Of a stretch of 64,000 bases of DNA, positions 23,717-31,680 are shown one piece after another (the first letter of the stretch is position 1; each line of letters opens with the position of its first letter). The notes beneath the pieces are model-generated. The model was not told where the DNA came from, did no database searches, and was given only the letters and a program-made list of their open reading frames with translations. The DNA comes from Flavobacteriales bacterium UBA1937. GTDB lineage: Bacteria; Bacteroidota; Bacteroidia; Flavobacteriales; Weeksellaceae. Made by a program: the position numbers and the translations under genes. The stretch spans positions 5,975 to 69,974 of the forward strand of contig DDFD01000056.1 in the NCBI GenBank assembly GCA_002337005.1, written 5' to 3'.

Positions 23717-24790
23717 TTATCTAAAACCGCCAGATCTGAAACCGCCTCCGCCGCCAGAACTTCTCATTCCGCCACCAGATGAGCTGCTTCCTCCACCGAA
23801 ACCACCAGAGTTTCTGAATCCATCATTTCTAGGAGGTGAATAAGATGGTTGTTGAGATGGTGTACTTTCTGTTCTTCTAAAACCTCTATTAGGTTGTTGA
23901 CCTTGATTATTAGAAGAGTTATTAGAATTAGGAGAACCAACACCACTTCTTCTGAAACCATTATTATTATAATTTTGGTTTGATGGATTATTGCCTACAC
24001 TATTTTGATTTCCAAAACCACTTCTTCTGAAACCATTGTTATTTATATTACTTTGGTTGGATTGATTTTGATTTGGAGAAACTCTATTAAATCCACTTCT
24101 ATTGATCGTATTAAATCCTGTATTATGTCCTCTTACAATAGAATCTACACCACTTCTTTTATAATTAGCAGGTCTTCCCCAATATCCTGGGTATCCACCT
24201 CCCCAACCCCAGTAACCTGGGTAATAATAACCACCTCCATAGTAAGAACCCCAATAAGGACTATATCCATACCAAGGATTTCCCCAGTTCCAGCCTGCAT
24301 TCCAGCCCCAACCGTAACCTCCGCTCCATCCCATACTCCAACCTGGATACCAAGAATTCCAGCCAAAACCTAAACCTACATTCCAACCGCTGCCCCAGCC
24401 GTAATATCCGCCCCAACCATAAGGATAGCCCCATCCCCAATTATTAGAATAATAATTAGTTTCTGAGCCTGCATAATTACCCCAATCCGATTGTGAGCCA
24501 TCGCTCCAATCTTGGTATTTGTTTTTCTGAGCTTGAATATTTTGCTGGTTTTGTTCTATAATGCTTTCAGAATTATCAGTATATGAATAGTCTTCACCTA
24601 CTGCATTTGTATCTTGCATAGTAACACCTACAGGTATTACATCTTTGTTTGGATCATAGTAAACACCATCGGTTTCTGTATATCCTCCCATCTGTGCTCC
24701 ACAGGAAATCAAAAGTAAGCCGCCAGATACAGCCAAAACACCTTTTGATTTAAAAATCTCTAGTAAGTTTTTATAAGTAGAATTTTTCAT
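23717..24790 (-). CDS. W/G/Y-rich low-complexity lipoprotein
   Basis: A 357-aa predicted lipoprotein with lipobox LLLISC (Cys about 30), so it is anchored in an envelope membrane. After a short acidic region, residues about 110-205 are almost entirely Gly, Trp and Tyr (GWGYPYGWGGYYGWG and similar). Residues 205-310 hold an Asn/Gln-rich section with three copies of a GFRRSG-type repeat (NNNGFRRSGFG, NNNGFRRSGVG, NRGFRRTES). The tail is Gly/Ser-rich (GGGGGFRSGGFR). I know of no function. Such aromatic-glycine proteins occur beside proS in related genomes from memory, but that is not verified. Composition suggests a flexible or self-associating surface protein. Confidence 0.8.
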   Translation of the reverse strand: MKNSTYKNLLEIFKSKGVLAVSGGLLLISCGAQMGGYTETDGVYYDPNKDVIPVGVTMQDTNAVGEDYSYTDNSESIIEQNQQNIQAQKNKYQDWSDGSQSDWGNYAGSETNYYSNNWGWGYPYGWGGYYGWGSGWNVGLGFGWNSWYPGWSMGWSGGYGWGWNAGWNWGNPWYGYSPYWGSYYGGGYYYPGYWGWGGGYPGYWGRPANYKRSGVDSIVRGHNTGFNTINRSGFNRVSPNQNQSNQSNINNNGFRRSGFGNQNSVGNNPSNQNYNNNGFRRSGVGSPNSNNSSNNQGQQPNRGFRRTESTPSQQPSYSPPRNDGFRNSGGFGGGSSSSGGGMRSSGGGGGFRSGGFR

Positions 24791-24814
24791 GATAGATGTG
24801 ATTAAGTTTATTTA

Positions 24815-24843
24815 TATCTTTGCAAATATTAATACCAAAATTA
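24815..24843. promoter_or_regulatory. Divergent promoters of the lipoprotein and proS
   Basis: TATCTTTG on the plus strand (24815-24822) could serve proS with a leader of about 108 bases. TAATTTTG on the minus strand (24836-24843) could serve the lipoprotein gene with a leader of about 40 bases. Confidence 0.45.
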
Positions 24844-24934
24844 TACCAATTGCACGGTATATTAAAAATTTAATCAAAAATACGATTTATCATTAGATTG
24901 ACTAGCAAATAAAAAGTTAAAATTTAATTAAAAG

Positions 24935-26410
24935 ATGGCAAAATTAACAACAAGGAATGAAGATTACAGTAAATGGTATAACGAACTTGTAGTAAAAGCA
25001 GATTTAGCAGAAAACTCAGGGGTTAGAGGTAGTATGGTGATTAAACCCTACGGTTATGCAATTTGGGAAAAAATTCAGGCAGAATTAGACAAAAAATTCA
25101 AAGAAACTGGTCACCAAAATGCTTATTTTCCGCTCTTCGTCCCGAAAAGTTTATTTGAAGCAGAAGAAAAAAATGCTGAAGGTTTTGCCAAAGAATGTGC
25201 AGTTGTTACACATTACAGATTAAAAACAGACCCTAATAATCCTCATAAATTAATTGTAGATCCAGAAGCTAAGTTAGAAGAAGAACTTATCGTAAGACCT
25301 ACGTCTGAAGCTATTATCTGGAATACTTATAAATCTTGGATTCAATCTTACAGAGATTTACCAATTCTTATTAATCAATGGGCTAATGTTGTTCGTTGGG
25401 AAATGAGAACCAGACTTTTCCTTAGAACTGCAGAGTTTCTATGGCAAGAAGGACATACAGCACATGCAACCAAAGAAGAAGCGATAGAAGAAACCGAAAA
25501 AATGCTAGAAGTGTATGCTGATGTGGTAGAAAATTTCATGGCAATTCCTGTAATTAAAGGATTTAAAACACCTACCGAAAGATTTGCTGGTGCAGACGAA
25601 ACTTATTGTATAGAAGCCATGATGCAAGATGGTAAAGCTTTACAAGCAGGAACTTCTCACTTTTTAGGGCAAAATTTCGCTAAAGCTTTCGATGTGAAAT
25701 TCACCAACAGAGAAGGAAAACAAGAATTTGCTTGGGCTACTTCTTGGGGTGTTTCTACCAGATTAATGGGAGCTTTAATTATGACACATTCAGATGATTT
25801 TGGATTAGTACTTCCTCCGAAATTAGCACCAATTCAGGTGGTAATTGTTCCTATTTTTAAAGGAGAAGAACAATTGGCTGAAATCTCTGTTGTTGCCAAT
25901 GATATTTTTGACAAATTAAAAGCGAAAGGTATTTCTGTAAAATACGATGATAGAACAGAATACAAACCAGGTTGGAAATTCGCAGAATATGAATTAAAAG
26001 GTGTTCCTTTAAGAATTGCAATGGGAGCTAGAGATTTAGAAAATAAAACGGTAGAAATTGCAAGAAGAGACAATCTTACCAAAGAAGTTCGTTCTTTAGA
26101 AAATCTTGAAAATTACATCGAAGAATTATTGATAACTGTTCAGAATGACATCTACAAAAAAGCAGAAAATTACAGAGAAGAACATATTACTAAAGTAGAT
26201 TCTTACGAAGAATTCAAAAAAGTGTTAGAAGAAAAAGGAGGTTTTATTTCTGCACATTGGGACGGAACTGCCGAAGAAGAAGAACAAATAAAAAATGAAA
26301 CCAAAGCTACCATTAGATGTATTCCTCTTGATGCAAAAGAAGAACAAGGTATATCTTTAGTTTCTGGAAAGCCTTCTAGCAAAAGAGTTCTTTTTGCTAA
26401 AGCTTATTAG
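24935..26410 (+). CDS. proS: Prolyl-tRNA synthetase, archaeal/eukaryotic type
   Basis: This class II enzyme charges tRNA-Pro. The 491-aa product lacks the large bacterial editing insertion between motifs 2 and 3 and carries a C-terminal zinc-binding-like extension, so it is of the short (type 3) ProRS class common in Bacteroidota. Seen motifs are GSMVIKPYGYAIWE near the N-terminus, LIVRPTSEAIIW, RWEMRTRLFLRTAEFLWQEGHTAHA (motif 2 region) and TSWGVSTRLMGALIM (motif 3). It ends in the typical KRVLFAKAY. Terminator at 26432. It is cytoplasmic and complete. Confidence 0.97.
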   Translation: MAKLTTRNEDYSKWYNELVVKADLAENSGVRGSMVIKPYGYAIWEKIQAELDKKFKETGHQNAYFPLFVPKSLFEAEEKNAEGFAKECAVVTHYRLKTDPNNPHKLIVDPEAKLEEELIVRPTSEAIIWNTYKSWIQSYRDLPILINQWANVVRWEMRTRLFLRTAEFLWQEGHTAHATKEEAIEETEKMLEVYADVVENFMAIPVIKGFKTPTERFAGADETYCIEAMMQDGKALQAGTSHFLGQNFAKAFDVKFTNREGKQEFAWATSWGVSTRLMGALIMTHSDDFGLVLPPKLAPIQVVIVPIFKGEEQLAEISVVANDIFDKLKAKGISVKYDDRTEYKPGWKFAEYELKGVPLRIAMGARDLENKTVEIARRDNLTKEVRSLENLENYIEELLITVQNDIYKKAENYREEHITKVDSYEEFKKVLEEKGGFISAHWDGTAEEEEQIKNETKATIRCIPLDAKEEQGISLVSGKPSSKRVLFAKAY

Positions 26411-26431
26411 AAAATAAATAATTTTTCATTT

Positions 26432-26487
26432 TCTCAATTCTAGAAGATTTTAAGTAAAGATAAATCTTTTAGAATTGAGATTTTTTT
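26432..26487 (+). terminator. Terminator of proS (19-bp stem)
   Basis: The arms at 26432-26450 and 26462-26480 are complementary over 19 positions with one wobble. The loop has 11 nt and a T7 tail follows. Confidence 0.93.
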
Positions 26488-26553
26488 GTTGTAAACTTTT
26501 TGAATCAGAATTATTTACTACCTTTATTTTCTCGAAATAATAAACTAATTATT

Positions 26554-27300
26554 ATGTCATTAATAGATATTCTAAAAAGTAAATTTTCCACAGAAACTAT
26601 TTCTATAATAGCAACAGACCTTGGCGAAAGCGAATGCAATGTTTCTAAAGCGGTAGCAATTATTATCCCTTTAGTGCTAGGACATTTGGCTAAAAACTCA
26701 AAAAACAAAGTCATTCTAGATGCTATTTCGAATAATGGTGAAAATGGTTTTTCCTTGAATCTAGAAAATCCTTCTTCAGAAAATTCCTTTGCTAATTCTA
26801 TAAATTCAATATTTCCCTCTCTGCAATGCAATAAAATTTTAAATTTAGTTTCAGAACGTTCAGGAGTTTCTACACATAGTGCTCGATCAATTCTGATTTT
26901 AGTTATAGAATCAACTTTAAACAGTCTAAAAATTATATCAAAAAATCAAAATATCGAAAATAATGAAGCTTTTTCAAAAATTTTAGACGACCAAAAAGCA
27001 CTAATCCCTTCTATATTACCTGCCAACATATCTCTTAGCGATATTGATTTGAATGATTTAATTAGTGATAATGATAAGAACGAAAATACATTATCTGATT
27101 TTCATCTGCCGCAAGAAGTAATCAAAATAGAAAATGAAAAAGAGGTCTCAGAAATAAATTCGCCATCAAAGAAAGAAGAAAAAAGCTTTTGGAATTGGCT
27201 TTTGCCTTTAATTTTACTCGGCATATTATCTTGGTACTTTTGGAAAGTCTTCGAAAAACAAAACCAAACAGAGAAAATAAAAATAGAAAAACAAAAATAG
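26554..27300 (+). CDS. DUF937-like protein with C-terminal membrane helix
   Basis: A 248-aa protein starting MSLIDILKSKFSTETISIIATDLGES. The first 150 residues are helical with a repeated pattern (VSKAVAIIIPLVLGHLAKNS, later STHSARSILILVIESTLNSL) typical of DUF937 proteins. A polar Glu/Lys-rich linker (about 185-220) and a single membrane helix (WNWLLPLILLGILSWYFWKVF) follow, then a short charged tail. I prefer the ATG at 26554, because the upstream in-frame ATG at 26500 adds residues with no family likeness. DUF937 proteins occur in stress-induced loci, but the function is unknown. Monocistronic between two terminators. Confidence 0.75.
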   Translation: MSLIDILKSKFSTETISIIATDLGESECNVSKAVAIIIPLVLGHLAKNSKNKVILDAISNNGENGFSLNLENPSSENSFANSINSIFPSLQCNKILNLVSERSGVSTHSARSILILVIESTLNSLKIISKNQNIENNEAFSKILDDQKALIPSILPANISLSDIDLNDLISDNDKNENTLSDFHLPQEVIKIENEKEVSEINSPSKKEEKSFWNWLLPLILLGILSWYFWKVFEKQNQTEKIKIEKQK

Positions 27301-27320
27301 TTTATTTAAAAAATACACCT

Positions 27321-27348
27321 AACCGCTTATAAACGAAGCGGTTTTTTT
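27321..27348 (+). terminator. Terminator after the DUF937 gene
   Basis: An 8-bp perfect stem AACCGCTT/AAGCGGTT (27321-27328 with 27336-27343) has a 7-nt loop and a T7 tail. Confidence 0.92.
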
Positions 27349-27379
27349 GTGAAAATTTTTGAAATAAGAATTATTTAAC

Positions 27380-27402
27380 TATATTTGTTAGACTAAACTA
27401 AC
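27380..27402 (+). promoter_or_regulatory. mntH promoter with DtxR/MntR-like palindrome
   Basis: The -7 box TATATTTG (27380-27387) is followed by the inverted repeat GTTAGACTAAACTAAC (27387-27402; arms GTTAG and CTAAC), centred near the predicted start site. It contains GTTAGxCTAA, the core of known DtxR/IdeR boxes. A metal-dependent repressor site is the natural reading, given the gene it controls. Confidence 0.55.
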
Positions 27403-27418
27403 ATTTCAGAAAAAACAA

Positions 27419-28741
27419 ATGAAAAAACCTTGGCAAAAAGACCGTCAGCATAATTCACTTCCAGAAGTATTCTCATCTATCAATGTGCCTATTAATGGTA
27501 GTTTTTGGAAAAAACTTTTGGCTTTTACTGGCCCCGGATTAATGGTTGCAGTAGGATATATGGATCCTGGGAATTGGGCTACTGATATTGCTGGTGGAGC
27601 TAAATTTGGTTATACTCTACTCTCAGTAGTTTTAATTTCAAATATTTTTGCTATGATATTGCAACATTTAGCTGTAAAATTGGGCGTAGTTGCAGAAAGA
27701 GATTTGGCACAAGCATGTAGAGACCATTTTCCTCCTGTTGTTAATTTTTTCCTATGGATTTTCTGCGAAATTGCCATTGCAGCCATGGATTTGGCAGAAG
27801 TTATAGGTTCTGCCATCGCTTTAAATTTACTTTTCGGAATTCCTTTAACTTGGGGAATTGCTATTACCGTAGCAGATGTTCTGCTAATTTTAATGCTTCA
27901 GGCAAAAGGTTTCAGATGGATAGAAAGCATCGTAGCTGGTCTTATATTTATTATTTTAGCATGTTTCGCTTACGAAATTATTATTTCTAAACCAGACATT
28001 TTCCCTATTCTTAAAGGTCTTATTCCTCAAAAAGAAGTAGTAACCAATCCTTCTATGTTGTACATAGCCATCGGAATTTTAGGCGCAACAGTTATGCCTC
28101 ATAATTTGTATTTGCACAGCAGCATAGTTCAGACAAGAAATTACGCCAGAACCAGCGAAGGAAAAAAAGAAGCCATTAAATTTGCGACTATAGACAGTAC
28201 ATTTTCTCTATTTTTGGCATTTTTTATCAATGCCGCTATTTTAATTGTAGCAGCAGCTACTTTTCACACTTTGGGGCATCACGAAATAGCAGATATTCAC
28301 GATGCACATAAAATGCTTGCCCCAATTCTAGGAACAAGCTTGGCTAGTATTGTTTTTGCCGTTGCATTATTAGCATCTGGTCAAAACTCTACTTTAACAG
28401 GAACTTTGGCAGGTCAAATCGTAATGGAAGGCTTCTTAAATATCAAATTAAAACCTTGGTTTAGAAGATTAATTACAAGACTCTTTGCAGTAATTCCTGC
28501 ATTTTTTGTAGCACTCTGGTACGGTGAAAAAGGAACTGCCGAATTATTGGTTCTTAGTCAAGTAATTCTATCTATGCAATTGAGTTTTGCTGTCATTCCT
28601 TTGGTAATGTTCACGAGTGACAAACTTAAAATGGGAGAATTTGTAAACAAAACCACACTAAAAATCATTGCTTGGATTATTTCTGCCATAATTATTGTAC
28701 TTAATCTTTACTTGCTTTTTCAAACTTTTACAGCAAAATAA
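27419..28741 (+). CDS. mntH: Nramp family Mn2+/divalent metal importer
   Basis: A 440-aa proton-coupled importer of manganese or iron in the inner membrane. About eleven hydrophobic helices are visible. The helix 1 metal-binding motif is MDPGNWATD, and the helix 6 motif is TVMPHNLYLHSS. The conserved GQNSTLTGTLAGQIVMEGF loop is present. The promoter carries a palindrome of the DtxR/MntR kind at the start site, so repression by replete metal is likely. The stop codon abuts the ATG of an outer-membrane barrel gene with no gap, indicating translational coupling and a shared metal-uptake task. Confidence 0.94.
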   Translation: MKKPWQKDRQHNSLPEVFSSINVPINGSFWKKLLAFTGPGLMVAVGYMDPGNWATDIAGGAKFGYTLLSVVLISNIFAMILQHLAVKLGVVAERDLAQACRDHFPPVVNFFLWIFCEIAIAAMDLAEVIGSAIALNLLFGIPLTWGIAITVADVLLILMLQAKGFRWIESIVAGLIFIILACFAYEIIISKPDIFPILKGLIPQKEVVTNPSMLYIAIGILGATVMPHNLYLHSSIVQTRNYARTSEGKKEAIKFATIDSTFSLFLAFFINAAILIVAAATFHTLGHHEIADIHDAHKMLAPILGTSLASIVFAVALLASGQNSTLTGTLAGQIVMEGFLNIKLKPWFRRLITRLFAVIPAFFVALWYGEKGTAELLVLSQVILSMQLSFAVIPLVMFTSDKLKMGEFVNKTTLKIIAWIISAIIIVLNLYLLFQTFTAK

Positions 28742-29476
28742 ATGAAAAAAGCACTTCTTACCCTACTTTTTGCCAACCTTTTGTTTTCCCAAGAAGCAAT
28801 TCAATTAGATAGACCAGACCAAACAGAAACGGTTTTTGTAGTTCCTAGGAATTATCTACAACTAGAATCTGGCTTTATGTACGAGAAAACCAACGAAACA
28901 GATAAGCACTTTCACCTTCCAACCATCCTTTGGAAATTTGGTTTGAATGACAAAGTAGAACTAAGAATAATTACAGAATTCTCCAAAACCATTACCAATT
29001 CAGAGAACACCTATCAATTGCAACCTGTAAGTTTAGGTTTCAAAACTGCATTAATAGAAGAAAAAGGCATCATCCCAAAAATTTCTTTCATAGGAAAAGC
29101 CGAAATCAGAAAAAGTGAAATCTTACAGAGAAAAACCGTCATTCCTGCTTTTAGATTTACTTTTCAAAATAACATCAATGACAAAACCTCGCTTGGATAC
29201 AACCTCGGAATTTTTTGGAACGAAGATTTGCAAGAAACTTATCTTTACACCTTTGCTTTAGGAAAAACCATCACTCCTCAACTTAATTATTTCATAGAAA
29301 TGTACGGATTCATTAGCCCAAATTTACCTGCCGACCACAGAATCAATGGCGGTTTTACCTATCTTGTGAATAAAGATTTTATGCTAGATACCTCCGCCGG
29401 AATCGGGCTTTCGGAGAAATCTGCAAAATATTTCATCTCTCTCGGAATATCTTATCGCATTAAACTTATTCCATAA
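28742..29476 (+). CDS. Outer-membrane barrel protein coupled to mntH
   Basis: A 244-aa exported protein (signal peptide MKKALLTLLFANLLFSQ) that resembles the transporter/phenol-degradation (MetA-like) barrel family of 12-14 strands. It opens with IQLDRPDQTETVFVVPRNYLQLESGF, typical of that family, and is followed by regular amphipathic strands ending in YFISLGISYRIKL. It starts at the base after the mntH stop codon, so the two are co-translated. The context suggests an outer-membrane pore or receptor that supplies manganese to MntH. That link is inference, not established for this family. Confidence 0.78.
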   Translation: MKKALLTLLFANLLFSQEAIQLDRPDQTETVFVVPRNYLQLESGFMYEKTNETDKHFHLPTILWKFGLNDKVELRIITEFSKTITNSENTYQLQPVSLGFKTALIEEKGIIPKISFIGKAEIRKSEILQRKTVIPAFRFTFQNNINDKTSLGYNLGIFWNEDLQETYLYTFALGKTITPQLNYFIEMYGFISPNLPADHRINGGFTYLVNKDFMLDTSAGIGLSEKSAKYFISLGISYRIKLIP

Positions 29477-29486
29477 AATTATTAGA

Positions 29487-29590
29487 AGCCGAGAACCTGC
29501 TTTCCGCTATTACTCCTCGTTCCATCGCTTTCATAAAAGCCAACGCTTACTGCGGGGTAACCGCTGTAATCAGGGCTAGTTACAATCAGA
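29487..29590. repeat. Intergenic element with CCGCT/GCGGGGTAACCGC motifs
   Basis: The element begins AGCCGAGAACCTGCTTTCCGC, and near its right end has GCGGGGTAACCGC then TGTAATCAGGGCTAG. From memory, similar elements ending in AATCAGGGCTA are abundant between genes in Chryseobacterium-like genomes. This copy has no open frame. Confidence 0.5.
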
Positions 29591-29754
29591 TATTTTAAGA
29601 AAACTTACCGTAAAATAGAAAATTTAGTTCATATAAAAATTAATTGTTTTGACACCCAAACTTCGCTTCGCTCAGACACCTCTCTGTAAAAAACTAAGAA
29701 CTTTAGACATTAAATTTAAAACTTTTTCTGCCAATATTTCCTAAAATCATTTTT

Positions 29755-29769
29755 GGCAAATACTTTGCC
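29755..29769 (+). promoter_or_regulatory. Palindrome at the grpE promoter
   Basis: The perfect palindrome GGCAAA-TAC-TTTGCC (29755-29769) overlaps a TACTTTG box (a TAnTTTG variant) 27 bases before the grpE ATG. It could be an operator for the heat-shock unit or a chance consequence of the TTTGCC promoter style. Confidence 0.4.
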
Positions 29770-29795
29770 TTAAAACAATAGAAAAATTCAGCAAA

Positions 29796-30335
29796 ATGGA
29801 AGAAAACAAAGAATTACACGAAGAAAATCTAAATACTACAGAACAAGAAACTCAGCAAACTGAAGAAAATGTTACAGAAAATGTGACAAAAGAACCTACC
29901 ACAGAGGAACTTTTGGCAGAAGAAAAAGACCGTTACATTCGTCTATACGCAGAGTTCGAAAACTATAAAAAAAGAACCTTAAAAGAAAAAATGGAGTTTG
30001 CTCAGTATGCCAATACTGAAATGATGATTTCTATGCTTGCTGTACTAGATGATTTCGAAAGAGCCATCAAAGAAATTGCTAAAAATGGCAACGAAGCAGA
30101 CCTTAAAGGTATAGAATTAATTTACCAAAAATTTAAAAATAAATTAGCAGAAAAAGGCTTAAAAACTTTAGAAGTAAATGCAGGAGATGATTTTAATGTA
30201 GATTTCCACGAAGCAATTACCCAAATTCCTGCCCCTACAGAAGAATTAAAAGGTAAAATTGTAGATGTAGTAGAAACAGGTTATCAACTTCACGATAGAG
30301 TGATAAGATTTGCAAAAGTAGTTACAGGAAATTAA
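29796..30335 (+). CDS. grpE: Nucleotide exchange factor GrpE
   Basis: GrpE drives ADP release from DnaK. The 179-aa protein has a Glu/Thr-rich disordered N-terminus (about 1-40), a long dimerising helix (LAEEKDRYIRLYAEFENYKKRT, with the family motif FENYKKR), and a C-terminal beta domain with DFNVDFHEAITQIP and VVETGYQLHDRVIRFAKVVT, the standard HxAxxxxP and GY-L-R-LRPA-type block. It is followed by dnaJ after 96 bp containing a repeat pair. dnaK is not in this neighbourhood. Likely heat-inducible; a palindrome sits in the promoter. Confidence 0.96.
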   Translation: MEENKELHEENLNTTEQETQQTEENVTENVTKEPTTEELLAEEKDRYIRLYAEFENYKKRTLKEKMEFAQYANTEMMISMLAVLDDFERAIKEIAKNGNEADLKGIELIYQKFKNKLAEKGLKTLEVNAGDDFNVDFHEAITQIPAPTEELKGKIVDVVETGYQLHDRVIRFAKVVTGN

Positions 30336-30340
30336 TTTTT

Positions 30341-30420
30341 TGCTGGATGCAGGAAGTCAGAAGTTGAATGAAATAAAATTTCAAAAAAAAACTTCAACCA
30401 TCCATCACCCATCATCTAAC
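30341..30420. repeat. GGATGCAGGAAG/CATCCATC repeat pair between grpE and dnaJ
   Basis: TGCTGGATGCAGGAAGTCAG (30341-30360) faces CATCCATCACCCATCATC (about 30398-30416). The two are approximate inverted copies with GTTGAA/TTCAAC pairing inside. It belongs to the same repeat style as 38753 and 44157. Confidence 0.6.
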
Positions 30421-30431
30421 AATAATAAAAA

Positions 30432-31565
30432 ATGTCAAAAAGAGATTATTACGAAATACTAGGCGTTTCAAAATCAGCCAGCGCAGACGAAATAAAGAAG
30501 GCTTACCGTAAGTTAGCCATCAAATTTCACCCAGACAAAAATCCGGGAGATAAATCTGCAGAAGAAAAATTTAAAGAAGCTGCAGAAGCTTATGAAATAT
30601 TAAGCGATAATGACAAACGCGCTAGGTATGACCAATTCGGGCACGCTGGTGTAGGTGGAGCTGCCAGTGGTGGCGGTTTCGGTGGTGGCTTCGGTGGCGG
30701 AATGAGTATGGAAGATATTTTCTCGCAATTCGGAGATATTTTTGGTGGTCATTTTGGTGGCGGATTTGGTAGTTTCGGCGGTGGCGGAAGACAACAACAA
30801 ATTAAAGGTTCTAACCTGAGAGTAAGAATTAAACTGAACTTAGAAGAAATGGTAAATGGCACTACCAAAACCATTAAAGTAAAACGCCTAAAACTAGCTC
30901 CAGGTGTTACTTCTAAGACCTGCCCTACTTGTCACGGAAGCGGCGCTCAGATTAAAGTAATGAATACAATGTTTGGGCAAATGCAAACCCAAACTACTTG
31001 TGGAACTTGTGGCGGACTAGGAAAAGTAGCAGATAAAATACCTGCTGGTGCTAATGCAGAAGGTCTTGTAAAAACAGACGAAGAAGTAAGCATCAATATT
31101 CCTGCTGGTGCTAGAGATGGTATTCAGCTCAATGTAAGAGGAAAAGGAAATGATGCCCCTTTTGGCGGAATTCCGGGAGATTTATTGGTCGTTATAGAAG
31201 AAGAACAAGACCAATCTATAAAACGTGAAGGCGATAACCTGCACCAAGAACTATACATTTCCTTTGCAGAAGCTGCCTTAGGTACTACTAAAGAAATAAA
31301 TACTGTTGGCGGAAAAGTAAAAATTAAAATAGATGCTGGTACACAATCTGGCAAAATTCTAAGATTAGCTGGCAAAGGTTTACCAAGCATAGATTCTTAT
31401 GGTAGAGGTGATATGTTTATTCACGTAAATGTTTGGACTCCTCAAAAATTAACCAAAGAACAAAAAGAATTCTTCGAAAATGCCATTGCAAAAGGAGAAA
31501 TGCAAGCTGAACCATCTGGTAAAGAAAAATCTTTTTTTGATAAAGTAAGAGATATGTTTAATTAA
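30432..31565 (+). CDS. dnaJ: Chaperone DnaJ with half of its zinc-finger motifs
   Basis: DnaJ presents substrates to DnaK and stimulates its ATPase. The 377-aa product has the J domain (HPD in FHPDKNPGD), a Gly/Phe-rich linker (about 77-120), the zinc domain and a C-terminal substrate domain (INIPAGARDGIQLNVRGKG). Classical DnaJ has four CxxCxGxG motifs forming two zinc sites. Here only two remain, CPTCHGSG and CGTCGGLG, which correspond to the second and third. The first is absent before them, and the fourth is replaced by a cysteine-free IPAGANAEGLVKTDE segment. Zinc centre I is therefore missing. Overall length is normal. Confidence 0.96.
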   Translation: MSKRDYYEILGVSKSASADEIKKAYRKLAIKFHPDKNPGDKSAEEKFKEAAEAYEILSDNDKRARYDQFGHAGVGGAASGGGFGGGFGGGMSMEDIFSQFGDIFGGHFGGGFGSFGGGGRQQQIKGSNLRVRIKLNLEEMVNGTTKTIKVKRLKLAPGVTSKTCPTCHGSGAQIKVMNTMFGQMQTQTTCGTCGGLGKVADKIPAGANAEGLVKTDEEVSINIPAGARDGIQLNVRGKGNDAPFGGIPGDLLVVIEEEQDQSIKREGDNLHQELYISFAEAALGTTKEINTVGGKVKIKIDAGTQSGKILRLAGKGLPSIDSYGRGDMFIHVNVWTPQKLTKEQKEFFENAIAKGEMQAEPSGKEKSFFDKVRDMFN

Positions 31566-31612
31566 CAGGTAACTATTGCTATTAGCAATTTACGCTTAAT
31601 TTAATGATATTT

Positions 31613-31646
31613 AAAACCATTCCAAAAAAATCTGGAATGGTTTTTT
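31613..31646 (+). terminator. Terminator of grpE-dnaJ
   Basis: A 12-bp perfect stem AAAACCATTCCA/TGGAATGGTTTT (31613-31624 with 31633-31644) has an 8-nt loop and T continuing. Confidence 0.92.
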
Positions 31647-31680
31647 CATAATATTTCTGAAAATATTTAGTTTTTAGAAT

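Larger units (their letters stand above)
29477..29795. other. 319-bp intergenic region with repeat element
   Basis: It holds the CCGCT-type repeat at 29487-29590, a stretch with CTTCGCTTCGCTCAGAC near 29659 that echoes the repeat-like DNA at 850, and the grpE promoter palindrome. No gene is seen. Confidence 0.6.

Noticed and set aside
22755..24373. Plus-strand frames opposite the OmpP1 and lipoprotein genes
   Set aside because: They mirror low-complexity and barrel sequence on the other strand; the minus-strand genes have signal peptides and clear starts.
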